The notes under the pieces were generated by a model. The model saw nothing but the letters and a program-made list of their open reading frames with translations. It did not search any database and was not told the origin of the DNA. This document shows positions 36,364-46,171 of a stretch of 64,000 bases of DNA, in pieces. Made by a program: the position numbers and the translations under genes. The first letter of the stretch is position 1. Each line of letters starts with the position of its first letter. The stretch covers positions 62,001 to 126,000 of the forward strand of contig JAKACZ010000005.1 in the NCBI GenBank assembly GCA_021820965.1, written 5' to 3'. This stretch comes from Bacillota bacterium. Its GTDB lineage: Bacteria; Bacillota; Sulfobacillia; Sulfobacillales; Sulfobacillaceae.

Positions 36364-37235
36364 AGTAAAGGAGGCTGGTCCTGAGTATACTCGATTTATC
36401 GGCCGGGACATCCATGACGAGACATCGTGATCGTCGAGGCCCTGCTGGGTCGAGCTCCGGCCCGAGACTTGGGCACGATTCCGAATACTGAGGAAACTCC
36501 TGCTAGGGCCCAGCCCCGATTCATAGTCAGATCCGCGTGTCAAACCACGTGACTGCCAACTTGGTAAAACGAGGCGGCATACGGGCTTGCTGGATCGCGG
36601 CTTGAGTTCTGTAAGGGAAAGTTCTGGGGCGGAATCCTCTTAGTTTGTTGGCAGCGGTAAAAAATCATCGATTGCCGCCTACGGCATCCTATTCTCGTTT
36701 GCGAGTTCCACGCGCCAGATAAAGGGTTCGCGCGGAAAACACTCTCTCAAAATATTCGGCTGCCTTCCACAGGCCAACCAGCGCCGACGGACGATGCACC
36801 GCCTCTGGCGAGTCACGCACCAGCCCCCAAGCAGGCATACTTTTGCAAGGTGACCCGCCCCGTCCCGAAAGAAGCACGGTATGGTCGTAGGATGCATGGA
36901 TGCGCGGTGGCAGGTCAGTGCGCTGTGGGGTGATTATAACTACGCCGCTTCCCCCCGACGACATCCCAATCGGGGAAGTCTTCACATCGCAGGGCTGCGG
37001 AACAGCGCAGGCCTGCAGGAGGTCAACTCGACCGATATTATTTTTCCTATTTCTCCCGCATTTCGTACCACTCGCACTTTATAACCTTTTCACTGGGCGA
37101 TATCATTTCGATAGGAATACGAGAAGGCATCATCCTCGGGCACCCGAGACCTTGCAGTCACAATCACCAGTGCCATGGAGCGACTCGGCGAACTGGTGAC
37201 TCTATTGGCGAGTCCCACTGACAGGAGGGAGTAAG
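36364..37235. other. Long intergenic stretch upstream of lutA
   Basis: About 870 bp. The open frames on both strands lack ribosome-binding sites and recognisable motifs. The last 20 bp hold the AGGAGGGAG site of lutA, and the promoter of the lut operon should be in the last few hundred bases, but I could not fix it. Confidence 0.4.
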
Positions 37236-38081
37236 ATGGATGAGTCGGTCCAGTTTTTTGTGACCTGTATGGCGGACCTGTTTCGTCCCAAGGCGGCGCA
37301 GGCCGCCGTGCGCGTGCTGGAACGCCATAGGTACTCGGTGAATTTTCCGCAAGGACAGACCTGTTGCGGGCAATTTTCTTTTAACGCCGGATATCACCGA
37401 GAGGCGGCCGCCTTAGCACGGCATTTCATTGAGGTGTTTGAACCGGTGGCCGGGCCCATCGTGGGTATTTCCGGATCGTGTGTTGCAATGATTCACGAAT
37501 ACCCATCCTTGCTGTATGACGACGCATTGGCCGGCGGGGAGCCCGATGCGACGGCGAACGACTGGAAGCGTCGGGCGCAGGCAGTCGCTGAACGAACCCG
37601 GGAATGGAGTCAATGGCTTATGGAGGAGACCGCACTCGCGGGCGATCCGGCACCGAAGGAACAGCGCATGACGGCGATGCACCACCTGGGTTGCCACATG
37701 CGGCGATTGCTCGGGGCGACAATCGAGCCAACGCAGCTTTTGGCACGGGTGGGTGTGGATTTGGTAGAGCCGGACGCCGAAGATCAATGTTGCGGGTTTG
37801 GCGGCACGTATAGCATGACCGAGCCAGCCGTGTCGACGGCAATGGCGGACGCAAAATGGCAAACAATTCAGGAGGGGGCGCAGGCCAGCGACGCTGTTGC
37901 TCTAACGGGCGAGGATTTGGGCTGCCTTCTTCACCTCCAAGGTCGGCTGTCCCGTCAGAATGGCTCGTTTCCGGTTCTTCACGTGGCGGAAATCGTGGAT
38001 CTAGCCGAGACCGGGCAATTGACCCGGGCGGTGCTGGAGCGAGAAGGGAGGTTCGTCGATGACGGGACATCTCCCCGCTGA
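37236..38081 (+). CDS. lutA: Lactate utilization iron-sulfur protein LutA
   Basis: This 281-aa subunit of the LutABC L-lactate oxidase complex supplies electron transfer through Cys-rich (CCG) domains. Motifs are TCMADLF, QTCCGQFSF (Cys43-Cys44), then HHLGCHMRR and QCCGFGGTYS in the second half, as in B. subtilis LutA (238 aa). LutABC converts lactate to pyruvate at the membrane and feeds the quinone pool. It overlaps lutB by 23 bp. A LutR-type regulator is not seen nearby. Confidence 0.92.
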   Translation: MDESVQFFVTCMADLFRPKAAQAAVRVLERHRYSVNFPQGQTCCGQFSFNAGYHREAAALARHFIEVFEPVAGPIVGISGSCVAMIHEYPSLLYDDALAGGEPDATANDWKRRAQAVAERTREWSQWLMEETALAGDPAPKEQRMTAMHHLGCHMRRLLGATIEPTQLLARVGVDLVEPDAEDQCCGFGGTYSMTEPAVSTAMADAKWQTIQEGAQASDAVALTGEDLGCLLHLQGRLSRQNGSFPVLHVAEIVDLAETGQLTRAVLEREGRFVDDGTSPR

Positions 38082-39498
38082 TTCCCGGCCGTGGCCCGAG
38101 CGTCGGGATCGCGGCCTGGAAAATGTGACAATGCGTCGCACGATTGGCCTGGTCACGCGCCGCTTTCAACTAGGTCAACAACGGGTCTTTGCCGACTATC
38201 CGGAAGGAGAGGCTGCCCGGGAGCGTGCGGTGTTGGCCAAACGCGCCGCGGTCCAGAATCTCGATGCCCTTTTGGAGGAGTTCCGTGCGGCGGTGGCGGC
38301 TCACGGGGGGAAGACCCACCTGGCCGCGTCGCGCTCTGATGCGGTTCGCATTGTTCGAGAGATTGCCGAGCAATCCGGCGTCCACCGGGTCGTGAAAAGC
38401 AAGTCTATGGTGACGGAGGAGCTTGAACTCAACCGTGGGCTTACTGAGGCAGGACTTCATGTGATTGAAACCGACCTCGGGGAATATATCATCCAACGTG
38501 CCGGCGAGACGCCTTCCCACATTCTGGCACCGGCGGCCCATAAGAATCGCCACGAGATCGAGCAGCTCTTTGACCAAGATGCCGGCGAAGCCCACATCGC
38601 CCCGCCAGACGGCGATGACGCGGACGTCCTTACCCGGTACGCCCGTAGACGCTTGCGCGAGGAATTTCTGTCGGCCGACATGGGGATAACAGGCGGCAAT
38701 TTTTTGGTTGCCGAGACCGGAACAATCGTATTGATTACCAACGAGGGCAACGCGGATTTGGTCATTTCCCTTCCTCGTATCCTGGTCTCGGTCGTTGGCA
38801 TTGAAAAAGTTGTAAAAGATTGGGAATCGCTAATGGATGTGATCCAGCAACCCGCGATGAATGGCATTGGGCAACGGCTCTCCTCCTATACCACATTCAT
38901 CTCCGGCCCGGGCGCTTCCCCAGCGGAGGGTCCGCGGGAATGGCATGTCGTGCTGCTGGATAATGGGCGGTCAGCACTACGTGAGACGCCCTTTGAGGAC
39001 GTCTTGTCGTGTATCCGCTGCGGGGCTTGTTTGAATGTCTGCCCCGTGTTTCGCCAAGTTGGCGGGCACGCCTACGGTAGCGTTTACTCGGGCCCCATCG
39101 GCATTGTCGAGACGCCGTTACTGACCAATCTGACGGTACTCCCCGAGCTACCCACCGTGGCATGCACACTCTGTTATGCATGCCGCGAAGCATGCCCCAT
39201 GGATATTGACTTGCCCGGCCACATTGTTCGTCTGCGGCGTGAAAAGGTCAAGCGCCACCTCGATAGTCAGGCCACTCGTGCTACCTACCGCTGGTGGGGG
39301 CGGTTTTGGTCAACCCCCACTGGGTACCGGCGATCGGTGCGGATGGCCCGCTGGGGTCAACGTCTTTATGTGAATCAGGGGGTGCTTCGATCAGCGCCAG
39401 GCCTTCCCAAGGGGTGGTTTCAGACGCGGAACATGCCGCCCGTGGCGTCTGAAACGTTTCACGAATGGTGGGCGCGCACGCGGAGCGGGCGACAATGA
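38059..39498 (+). CDS. lutB: Lactate utilization iron-sulfur protein LutB
   Basis: This 479-aa central subunit has an N-terminal LUD domain (KSKSMVTEELELN; GITGGNFLVAETGTIVL) and then two 4Fe-4S motifs, CIRCGACLNVCPVF and CTLCYACREACPMDI. This is the usual LutB order and length. The ATG at 38059 lies 8 bases after GGGAGG inside the end of lutA. The stop overlaps the lutC start as ATGA, so the three are translationally coupled. Confidence 0.93.
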   Translation: MTGHLPADSRPWPERRDRGLENVTMRRTIGLVTRRFQLGQQRVFADYPEGEAARERAVLAKRAAVQNLDALLEEFRAAVAAHGGKTHLAASRSDAVRIVREIAEQSGVHRVVKSKSMVTEELELNRGLTEAGLHVIETDLGEYIIQRAGETPSHILAPAAHKNRHEIEQLFDQDAGEAHIAPPDGDDADVLTRYARRRLREEFLSADMGITGGNFLVAETGTIVLITNEGNADLVISLPRILVSVVGIEKVVKDWESLMDVIQQPAMNGIGQRLSSYTTFISGPGASPAEGPREWHVVLLDNGRSALRETPFEDVLSCIRCGACLNVCPVFRQVGGHAYGSVYSGPIGIVETPLLTNLTVLPELPTVACTLCYACREACPMDIDLPGHIVRLRREKVKRHLDSQATRATYRWWGRFWSTPTGYRRSVRMARWGQRLYVNQGVLRSAPGLPKGWFQTRNMPPVASETFHEWWARTRSGRQ

Positions 39499-40064
39499 AG
39501 GAGACGAACGCGTTAATTGAGGAGTTTCGGCGGCGCTGGCAGGCACTCGGCGGCCTCTTCTTTCGTGCAGAAAATATAGCGCAACTTACGGAAAGTATCC
39601 GCCATGCATGGGATGAACTGGTGGTCGCCGATACTGACGGTCTGCAGACCGTCGTCTATTGGGCTGATGCGTCGTGGGACGGGATTAATTGGTCCGCGCT
39701 CATTCCGGCCAATGTCGTTCGATGGGACGGCAGCACCGCGATGCGGTCGGTAACGGAACGTGCGGTGTTAGGCATTACCGGCTGCGCCTGGGCGATTGCC
39801 GCCACCGGGAGCGTGGCACTTTACAGTACCCCTGAGACCGGGCTCTTGCCGAGTGTACTGCCGCCTTCTCATCTTGTACTGGTGCGGGCCGACGATGTGG
39901 TTGAGACGGTCGCCGATGGCCTACGGCGGGTGCCCCGACCGGCCATGCCGCCGTTAATGAAAATTGTAACGGGGCCTAGCATGACAGCCGACATTGAAGG
40001 AACCTTGGTGACGGGCGTGCACGGGCCCGGGCGGGTGGCGGCGATTGTCTATGGGCCGTCATGA
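39495..40064 (+). CDS. lutC: Lactate utilization protein LutC
   Basis: This 189-aa LUD-domain protein is the third subunit of the LutABC complex. The pattern is VRWDGSTAMRSVTERAVLGITGCAWAIAATGSVAL broken over residues 75-115, LPSVLPPSHLVLVRADDVV and the final MTADIEGTLVTGVHGPG, where the family has DIE..lv.GvHGP. The ATG at 39495 overlaps the lutB stop. The stop overlaps the next ATG in the same way. Confidence 0.9.
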   Translation: MKETNALIEEFRRRWQALGGLFFRAENIAQLTESIRHAWDELVVADTDGLQTVVYWADASWDGINWSALIPANVVRWDGSTAMRSVTERAVLGITGCAWAIAATGSVALYSTPETGLLPSVLPPSHLVLVRADDVVETVADGLRRVPRPAMPPLMKIVTGPSMTADIEGTLVTGVHGPGRVAAIVYGPS

Positions 40065-40423
40065 CTCCGGCACATGATAGGCGCGCTGATGGAGAGGAAT
40101 GGGGGAAACGTTTCGGCACCCCATCGTCCCGTGTTGACGAAAATCCGTCTAAAGCGATAGGGAGTTCGTTCGGTACCCAGATGGTCAGCTCTGTTTCAAC
40201 CAGGAAACGACGGTGCCATCTCCATCTCCTCGTGGTCGTGCGCATCTGCTGTGATGGAACGGTTTTTCGGGCGTATCCAACGTCAGGGTGGTATGACTGG
40301 CGGTTGGAAGAATTTAGGGTAGATTGGGCACGCGCGGAAGCTGCATTCTTCGAGCCGAAGGCGACGTGCCGTACAGGGACCGTATTGGCCGATTCGATAT
40401 CCAACTCGTGGGAGGGATGGTAA
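40061..40423 (+). CDS. Translationally coupled small protein between lutC and aacS
   Basis: I do not recognise this 120-aa frame, but its boundaries are telling. It starts as ATGA over the lutC stop and ends as TAATG over the start of the acetoacetyl-CoA synthetase gene. That double coupling is unlikely by chance in a random frame. The protein is polar and basic at the N-terminus, with a hydrophobic HLHLLVVVRICC core, a WYDWRLEEFRVDWARAEA helix and a Cys-poor tail. Codon use is less typical than in its neighbours, so a spurious frame is still possible. Confidence 0.4.
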   Translation: MTPAHDRRADGEEWGKRFGTPSSRVDENPSKAIGSSFGTQMVSSVSTRKRRCHLHLLVVVRICCDGTVFRAYPTSGWYDWRLEEFRVDWARAEAAFFEPKATCRTGTVLADSISNSWEGW

Positions 40424-42408
40424 TGAGCGGACCTGACGATGCTATGGTTTTGTGGGAACCCAGCCAAGCACGGAAGTCTCAAGCGCAGTTGACGCAATTC
40501 ATGGATTGGCTTAAGAGTAGTGGTTATGGCACTTTTCCCTCATATCACGACCTGTGGTCATGGTCGGTCACGGAAATTGAGGCCTTTTGGGGTGCGGCGT
40601 GGGAGTATTTTTTCAAGAGCAAGCCTGAGGTGGTGCTGTCCCGGCGAGTCATGCCGGGCGCCCAGTGGTTCCCGGGCACCACTGTCAATTTCGCCGAAGA
40701 GGTGTTCCGACGGGCTCGATCGGATGACCCGCTGATCTATTTCGAAAACGAATTGGGCCGCACCGAAACGCTGACATATGATGAGGTGCAGCGGCAGGTG
40801 TCAGCTTTGGCCGAAGCCTTGCGGGGATGGGGCGTCAGGCCGGGAGATCGCATCGTCGCCTATCTACCCAACATTCCTGAAGCCATGGTAGCATTTTTGG
40901 CGAGCGCCAGCGTCGGGGCCGTGTGGTCGGTCTGTTCCCCCGACTTTGGTGATCCGAGCGTCCTTGACCGATTCCGGCAAATCGAGCCCAAAGTTCTCTT
41001 GGTCGTAGACGGATATACCTATAATGGGGACGCCTTTGACCGCAGGGAGGTGGCCAATCGTCTCCTTCATTCCTTGCCGTCGGTCGAGCAGGTGATATCG
41101 GTCAGGTACTTAAATGCTAAAGACGCCTGGGCCATCAATCATCCCCGCGTCACACCCTGGGAGGACATACAGCAGTCGTCGTCGGCAGGGGGGTTGGCTT
41201 TCGAGCCGCTGCCATTTGACCATCCGCTCTGGATTTTGTATTCGTCCGGCACTACCGGCCTGCCCAAGCCTATCGTGCACGGACATGGCGGAATGCTGCT
41301 GACGCAATTGGTCAACGAGGTATTCCATTTTAATTTAAATAAGGCCGACCAGTTCTTCTGGTTCAGCACCACCGGATGGATGATGTGGAATGTCGTGGTG
41401 TCGGGGCTCTTGGCGGGATGTGGAATCGTCTTGTATGACGGGAGCCCTTCGTACCCGTCGCTCGACCATTTGTGGGCCCTGGCCGAACGCATCCCCATCA
41501 CGGTCTTTGGTACCAGTGCTGCCTTTGTCCATGGCCTTATGAAGGCGGGTTTGTCTCCGCGGGCTTTGCATGATCTGTCCCCGCTCAGGGCCATGGCAAC
41601 GACTGGATCGCCCCTAACTCCGGACGCGTACGACTGGGTATACGCACACGTGAAGTCCGACATGCAATTGGCGCCCGCCAGCGGGGGCACGGACATATGC
41701 TCGCCGTTTGTCGGCGGCTGTCCACTGCTGCCGGTGCGGCGGGGAGAAATGCAATGCCGCATTCTAGGCGCCAAGGTCGAGGCCTACGATGACCAGGGTC
41801 GCCCGCTGCTGGATGAGGTGGGGGAGTTGGTGGTGACGGAGCCGATGCCTTCCATGCCACTCTTTTTATGGGGTGACGACGACCACGCCAGCCGGTATAA
41901 AAAGAGCTATTTTGCGCGTTTTCCCGGCGTGTGGACCCATGGCGACTGGATCCGCATTACCCCCAGCGGTGGGGCAGTCATTTCCGGACGGTCTGATTCC
42001 ACCCTGAATCGATACGGTGTCCGTATGGGGACCAGTGAGATCTATCGCGCGGCAGCGCAGGTGCCCGAGGTTGAAGACGCACTGGTTGTTGAATTCTCAC
42101 GCAGAGCGGGGACGTCGTTCATGCCCCTTTTCGTCACGCTGATGCCAGGCGTGGAGTGGTCGGAAGCCTTGGAAGAAAAGATTCGCCAGGCGATTCGCGC
42201 CGTTCTTTCACCGCGCTATCTACCCGACGCGGTGGTGCCGATGCACGACATTCCGAGGACGCTTAGCGGAAAAAAGCTGGAAGTACCGATAAAACGGATT
42301 TTGCAAGGTGAGCCCCCTGAGCAAGTGCTGAGTGTGGACGCCATGGCCAATCCGGGGAGCTTGGCCGAGTACATCCGGTATGCGGAAAACCTGGCATCCT
42401 CACCGTAA
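40423..42408 (+). CDS. Acetoacetyl-CoA synthetase
   Basis: This 661-aa adenylate-forming enzyme activates acetoacetate to acetoacetyl-CoA. The ANL motifs are visible: ILYSSGTTGLPKPIVHGHGG (A3), TTGWMMWN, ASGGTDICSPFVGG, THGDWIRI and GRSDSTLNRYGVRMGTSEIYR (A8). Near the C-terminus RTLSGKKLEVPIKRIL contains the catalytic Lys (A10). The WWPGVxLNYAE-like motif WFPGTTVNFAEEV and the SGGTDI signature separate it from acetyl-CoA synthetases. ATG at 40423 is preceded by GGAGGG. Linkage to lutABC suggests a unit for using small organic acids. Confidence 0.93.
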   Translation: MSGPDDAMVLWEPSQARKSQAQLTQFMDWLKSSGYGTFPSYHDLWSWSVTEIEAFWGAAWEYFFKSKPEVVLSRRVMPGAQWFPGTTVNFAEEVFRRARSDDPLIYFENELGRTETLTYDEVQRQVSALAEALRGWGVRPGDRIVAYLPNIPEAMVAFLASASVGAVWSVCSPDFGDPSVLDRFRQIEPKVLLVVDGYTYNGDAFDRREVANRLLHSLPSVEQVISVRYLNAKDAWAINHPRVTPWEDIQQSSSAGGLAFEPLPFDHPLWILYSSGTTGLPKPIVHGHGGMLLTQLVNEVFHFNLNKADQFFWFSTTGWMMWNVVVSGLLAGCGIVLYDGSPSYPSLDHLWALAERIPITVFGTSAAFVHGLMKAGLSPRALHDLSPLRAMATTGSPLTPDAYDWVYAHVKSDMQLAPASGGTDICSPFVGGCPLLPVRRGEMQCRILGAKVEAYDDQGRPLLDEVGELVVTEPMPSMPLFLWGDDDHASRYKKSYFARFPGVWTHGDWIRITPSGGAVISGRSDSTLNRYGVRMGTSEIYRAAAQVPEVEDALVVEFSRRAGTSFMPLFVTLMPGVEWSEALEEKIRQAIRAVLSPRYLPDAVVPMHDIPRTLSGKKLEVPIKRILQGEPPEQVLSVDAMANPGSLAEYIRYAENLASSP

Positions 42409-42683
42409 TGCTGGCCATGTGTGGCGGAACCCTCCAGAACACCTTCGACTGTCGTTACGCTCTGCTAGACCGAAGCGTCTCACCGCCGGTGGAAAATTCA
42501 GGGGCGCCGGGGGACGCCAAGGAGGCGCGTCCACGTCCCAAGTGCTACCTCGGGTGGGGATGTGAGCCAGGGGAAAGCAGAGCGGCTTGAATTTACCTCA
42601 AAGAACGGGGTAAGGTCCATGCTGGCTCTATAGAAGCGCGACTATGCACCCGACCGATTAAGAGTAAAGATGATACCAGAACC

Positions 42684-43532
42684 TTACTCCGGCTCGAGGG
42701 CATCTACAGTACTATCGCGTTGATAGCGTCCTATCAACTGTTGTTCAACTAAAGGGGAATTATCACGGGGGACTTGTACGACTTGTGCACCCGAAGAGCG
42801 CAACATCTTGATTTGCTCTGCCGATGCAAATCCATCAGTGATGACAGACGTCACGCGTGACAAGTCACAAAAACTCACGACCGAGACATTGCCCAACTTA
42901 GTATGGTCGACCAACGCATAAATTTCCCTAACCTTCGCTAACATAAACGCTTTTAGCTCGCCTTCCTCAAAACTAAAATCCGTCAATCCATGCGACACGT
43001 CAATTCCGCGAACAGACACGAACGCTTTGTGTAAGTGTATCTTGTGCAACAATCCTGACCCGAGAAGCCCGGTAATAGCATTGTTATTGCGGAGTGCGCC
43101 ACCCACCACGTAAATTCTAAGCTTAGGATTGGCCGATAATACACTAGCGGTTCGAAGGCCGTTGGTCGTTACTGTTAGGTTTAGATTGGTGTGAGCCAGA
43201 AGTTTTGCAAGCTCGTAACACGTGCTACTGGCGTCAAGCAAAATGGAATCGTGATCCTTCACGAGCCGCAGTGCCCAGCGAGCGATGGCCAGCTTTTCCT
43301 CTAGCTGCTCCCGAGAGCGAACCAGGAAATCTGTTTTGTTGTCCAGCGAGGCATGTGACACGGGAACAGCACCTCCGTGTACCCGCGTTAATAGGCCCGA
43401 CTGGGCCAAAATCTCCAAATCGTTGCGGATTGTCGGTTCGGAAACACCCAGGTCAGCCGCGAGGCGAGACACGTGAACCTTCGATTTTCGGCTCAACTCC
43501 TCAAGAATGCGCTCATGCCGTTCGGATTTCAC
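42684..43532 (-). CDS. DeoR-family regulator of the polyol cluster
   Basis: This 282-aa repressor-type protein has an N-terminal HTH (KSERHERILEELSRKSKVHVSRLAADLGVSEPTIRNDLEIL spread over residues 1-40). A DeoRC sugar-phosphate sensor follows, with LLDASSTCYELAKLL, TVTTNGLRTA and VVGGALRNNNAITG. The GTG at 43532 lies 6 bases after TTGGAGGGA; a longer frame to 43586 has no site. It is divergent from the ABC/dehydrogenase operon and probably controls it in response to a phosphorylated intermediate. Confidence 0.9.
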   Translation of the reverse strand: MKSERHERILEELSRKSKVHVSRLAADLGVSEPTIRNDLEILAQSGLLTRVHGGAVPVSHASLDNKTDFLVRSREQLEEKLAIARWALRLVKDHDSILLDASSTCYELAKLLAHTNLNLTVTTNGLRTASVLSANPKLRIYVVGGALRNNNAITGLLGSGLLHKIHLHKAFVSVRGIDVSHGLTDFSFEEGELKAFMLAKVREIYALVDHTKLGNVSVVSFCDLSRVTSVITDGFASAEQIKMLRSSGAQVVQVPRDNSPLVEQQLIGRYQRDSTVDALEPE

Positions 43533-43586
43533 AAATTTTCCCTCCAAGACCGAAAAGATATGATATCGATCGAAAGTGTATATCAA

Positions 43587-43710
43587 CTTAAATAACTTCG
43601 TTTGGGTATTCGTTTTGATTGACTAATTTTCGGTTGACGCCCTAGAATTACTTTATCAATATTACCGAAATTGTTAAACGGGGTCAGAGCAATCTTTTAG
43701 GAGGTCTTTT
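43587..43710 (+). promoter_or_regulatory. Divergent control region of the polyol cluster
   Basis: An AT-rich stretch between the DeoR gene and the SBP gene. TTGACG at 43634-43639 is a possible -35, with a poor -10 (CAATAT) 17 bp further. TTTTGATTGAC and TTTTCGGTTGAC form an imperfect direct repeat that could be operators. Exact sites are not established. Confidence 0.35.
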
Positions 43711-43724
43711 AGGAGGGAGTAACG

Positions 43725-45173
43725 GTGAATTCAATGAGAGTCAGTGGACGAAAACGTGTCAAGGCCACTGCCATTCTGGCATCGATGGTCGGGGTAAGCA
43801 CGCTTGTCGTTGCGTGCGGCACCCCATCTAGTAGTGGTTCGTCTCTCGGAAATGGTCCATCGCACTTTAGCTGGAAAGCTGCTAAGGGGCAGACCATCAA
43901 TGTTCTTCTGAACGAGCACCCGTATGAGCAGGCTCTCGTGCAGCAAATCCCGCAGTTTGAAAAGCTTACCGGAATTAGGGTTCACTATCAGGTTGTTCCC
44001 GAAAACTCGTACTTTACCAAGTTAAGCTTAGATCTCGCGCCTCGTAATGGGCAAATCGACGTCTTCATGGACGGAACGTATCAAATGTGGGGCTATGCGA
44101 CGGCAGGGTATATCCAAAACCTGTCGACACTCCTTGCCAAAAAAGGGTGGACCAGCCCCAACTACGACATCAAGGATTTCATCACGCCGGTCCTGAATGC
44201 TGACCGGTGGAATCTCAAGATTGGAAGTCCTGCAGGCACTGGACCGGTCTGGCAACTTCCGATGGCGTGGGAAGCATATCCAATAACGTATAACAAGGTG
44301 GCGTTCAAAAAGGCCGGGATTACCAAAGTCCCCACGACGCTGCCGCAGCTGGCGGCGGATGCCCAAAAGCTCGAAGGCTGGAACGGTCCTGGATCTTATG
44401 GAATTGCCGTTCGTGGTAGTCGGAACTGGGGTACCATTCATCCGGACTACATGTCGTTGCTGGCGGCTTACGGGGGTAGCGATTTCAAGGTCTCCAACGG
44501 CCACCTGGTAAGTACGGTGAATTCGCCTGCCGCAATCCAAATGACAAAAATCTGGATCAACATGGTCAGGAAGGCCGGACCGCCAAATTGGGCTAACCAG
44601 GACTGGTACCAGAACCAAACGGACCTCGCTGACCAGAAGGCCGCCATGATGTACGACGCTGACATAATTGGCTACTGGGATGACGTGAAAGGTGCTGATG
44701 CGGCGGCAGGAAAGTTGGGGTGGTTTCTTCCTCCGAAGGGACCCAACGGCATGATGAATTCTAACTTATGGGTATGGTCGTTGGCGATGAACAAGTATTC
44801 GTCACACAAACTGGCGAGTTGGCTGTTCCTACAGTGGGCCACCGGCAAGCAGCACGACTTGTGGGGAGCATTGCACAAGGGGGAGCTCGTAAATCCGGCC
44901 CGAAAGTCCGTCTGGGATAACGCCACATTTAAGGCTGCTATGCAGTCGACCCATCCCGGCTACTACTCGGTGTATAAGAACTTAACGCCGTACACTAAGC
45001 TTGACTTCACGCCGGAACCTGACTTTCTCAACATCGGAACCGAATGGGCGGCTCAGCTACAGAATATCGAATCGGGAAAGATTGGTGTGAAGGCGGGGTT
45101 GACTCAGCTCGCCCAGGAGATAGACAGCCAAGTTAAAACGTTAAAGGTTACGGGTTCGGGGATCAACGGATGA
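43725..45173 (+). CDS. Sugar/polyol-binding lipoprotein (family 1)
   Basis: This 482-aa SBP_bac_1 lipoprotein has lipobox STLVVAC with Cys31, then a Ser/Gly linker. Family features include GQTINVLLNEHPYEQALVQQIPQFEKLTG across residues 55-85, DVFMDGTYQMWGYATAG and a late LPPKGPNGMMN. It binds the substrate for the two permeases and two ATPases that follow. Translation starts at GTG after AGGAGGG. The long size and context with a tetritol-type dehydrogenase suggest a polyol substrate. Confidence 0.93.
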   Translation: MNSMRVSGRKRVKATAILASMVGVSTLVVACGTPSSSGSSLGNGPSHFSWKAAKGQTINVLLNEHPYEQALVQQIPQFEKLTGIRVHYQVVPENSYFTKLSLDLAPRNGQIDVFMDGTYQMWGYATAGYIQNLSTLLAKKGWTSPNYDIKDFITPVLNADRWNLKIGSPAGTGPVWQLPMAWEAYPITYNKVAFKKAGITKVPTTLPQLAADAQKLEGWNGPGSYGIAVRGSRNWGTIHPDYMSLLAAYGGSDFKVSNGHLVSTVNSPAAIQMTKIWINMVRKAGPPNWANQDWYQNQTDLADQKAAMMYDADIIGYWDDVKGADAAAGKLGWFLPPKGPNGMMNSNLWVWSLAMNKYSSHKLASWLFLQWATGKQHDLWGALHKGELVNPARKSVWDNATFKAAMQSTHPGYYSVYKNLTPYTKLDFTPEPDFLNIGTEWAAQLQNIESGKIGVKAGLTQLAQEIDSQVKTLKVTGSGING

Positions 45174-45200
45174 AGTTGCTGGCCAGAAGGGGGGAGCACC

Positions 45201-46151
45201 ATGATATCGAAGGATGATACGTCTATAGACGCGCAGTCGGCGCCAACGGTATCGGATTTTGGTCGACCGAAGCACGCGTTGGGACGAACCACATTTGCCT
45301 TGCTCATACTTGCGCCCGCGTTAATCCTTACTATCGGGGTTCTCTACCCCTTCGTTTCCGCAATTTACTATTCGTTGACCAACTTCTCCTTCAATAATAT
45401 TGGAGTTAGTTTTGTCGGGTTTTCAAACTATGTTCAGATGTTCGAATCGTCTTCGTTCTGGCAAAGCGTCTTGGTCACGGTGAAGTACGCCGTTGCCGCC
45501 ACCGCTGTCGAGATGGTACTGGGTATGGCTATTGCTCTATTGCTAAACATCAATTCGCGGTTCATGAAGATTGCACGGACACTCGTGATTGTTCCCTTAA
45601 TGATATCGCCGGCCATTGGCACGTTGATGTGGCAGCTCATGACCAATCCGACCTATGGCATTTTGGACCATTACCTCGCGTTGGTTGGGTTGGGCCACTT
45701 TCCTTGGGGAAACAGTCCGAACACAGCCTTGTTCAGCGTCGTGACTATTGATGTTTGGATCTACACACCGTTTGTAATCTTGCTGGCGTTGGCCGGCCTA
45801 CAATCGTTACCGCAAGCACCTTTTGAAGCTGCCCGCATCGACGGCGGCTCAGGGTGGTTTCGGTTTCGCACCTTAACGCTGCCCATGCTCATGCCGGTAC
45901 TAGTGATTACCTTGGTATTTCGTTTAATGTTATCCCTTCAAGAGTTTACTATTATCTATGGTCTCACCGCGGGCGGCCCTGGAAACACATTGATGAATCT
46001 TCCCAACGCATCTTATCAAGAAGGGTTTTTAAATCTCAGCTTTGGTCCATCGTTGGCATACATGTTATTTTTGTGGATCATTATCTATCTGGTCAGCCAG
46101 CTCTTGATCGTGTATTGGGGCAAGGCGCAAGCCCGAGCGGCAGGACTGTAA
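45201..46151 (+). CDS. ABC transporter permease (MalF/UgpA type)
   Basis: This 316-aa membrane protein has six predicted helices. ILAPALILTIGVLYPFVSAIYYSLT forms the first helix region, and the EAA loop reads QAPFEAARIDGGSGWFRFRTLTLP. It follows the binding protein with 27 bp spacing and a GGGGGGAGC site. It forms the channel with the next permease. Confidence 0.93.
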   Translation: MISKDDTSIDAQSAPTVSDFGRPKHALGRTTFALLILAPALILTIGVLYPFVSAIYYSLTNFSFNNIGVSFVGFSNYVQMFESSSFWQSVLVTVKYAVAATAVEMVLGMAIALLLNINSRFMKIARTLVIVPLMISPAIGTLMWQLMTNPTYGILDHYLALVGLGHFPWGNSPNTALFSVVTIDVWIYTPFVILLALAGLQSLPQAPFEAARIDGGSGWFRFRTLTLPMLMPVLVITLVFRLMLSLQEFTIIYGLTAGGPGNTLMNLPNASYQEGFLNLSFGPSLAYMLFLWIIIYLVSQLLIVYWGKAQARAAGL

Positions 46152-46171
46152 TCGTGTGGAGGTGAGAGTGG

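Noticed and set aside
36689-37199. Overlapping open frames upstream of lutA
   Set aside because: No ribosome-binding site, no motif, and frames on both strands compete over the same bases.
39976-40497. A 173-codon minus-strand open frame opposite lutC and the small ORF
   Set aside because: No ribosome-binding site and no domain; it is antisense to coding sequence.
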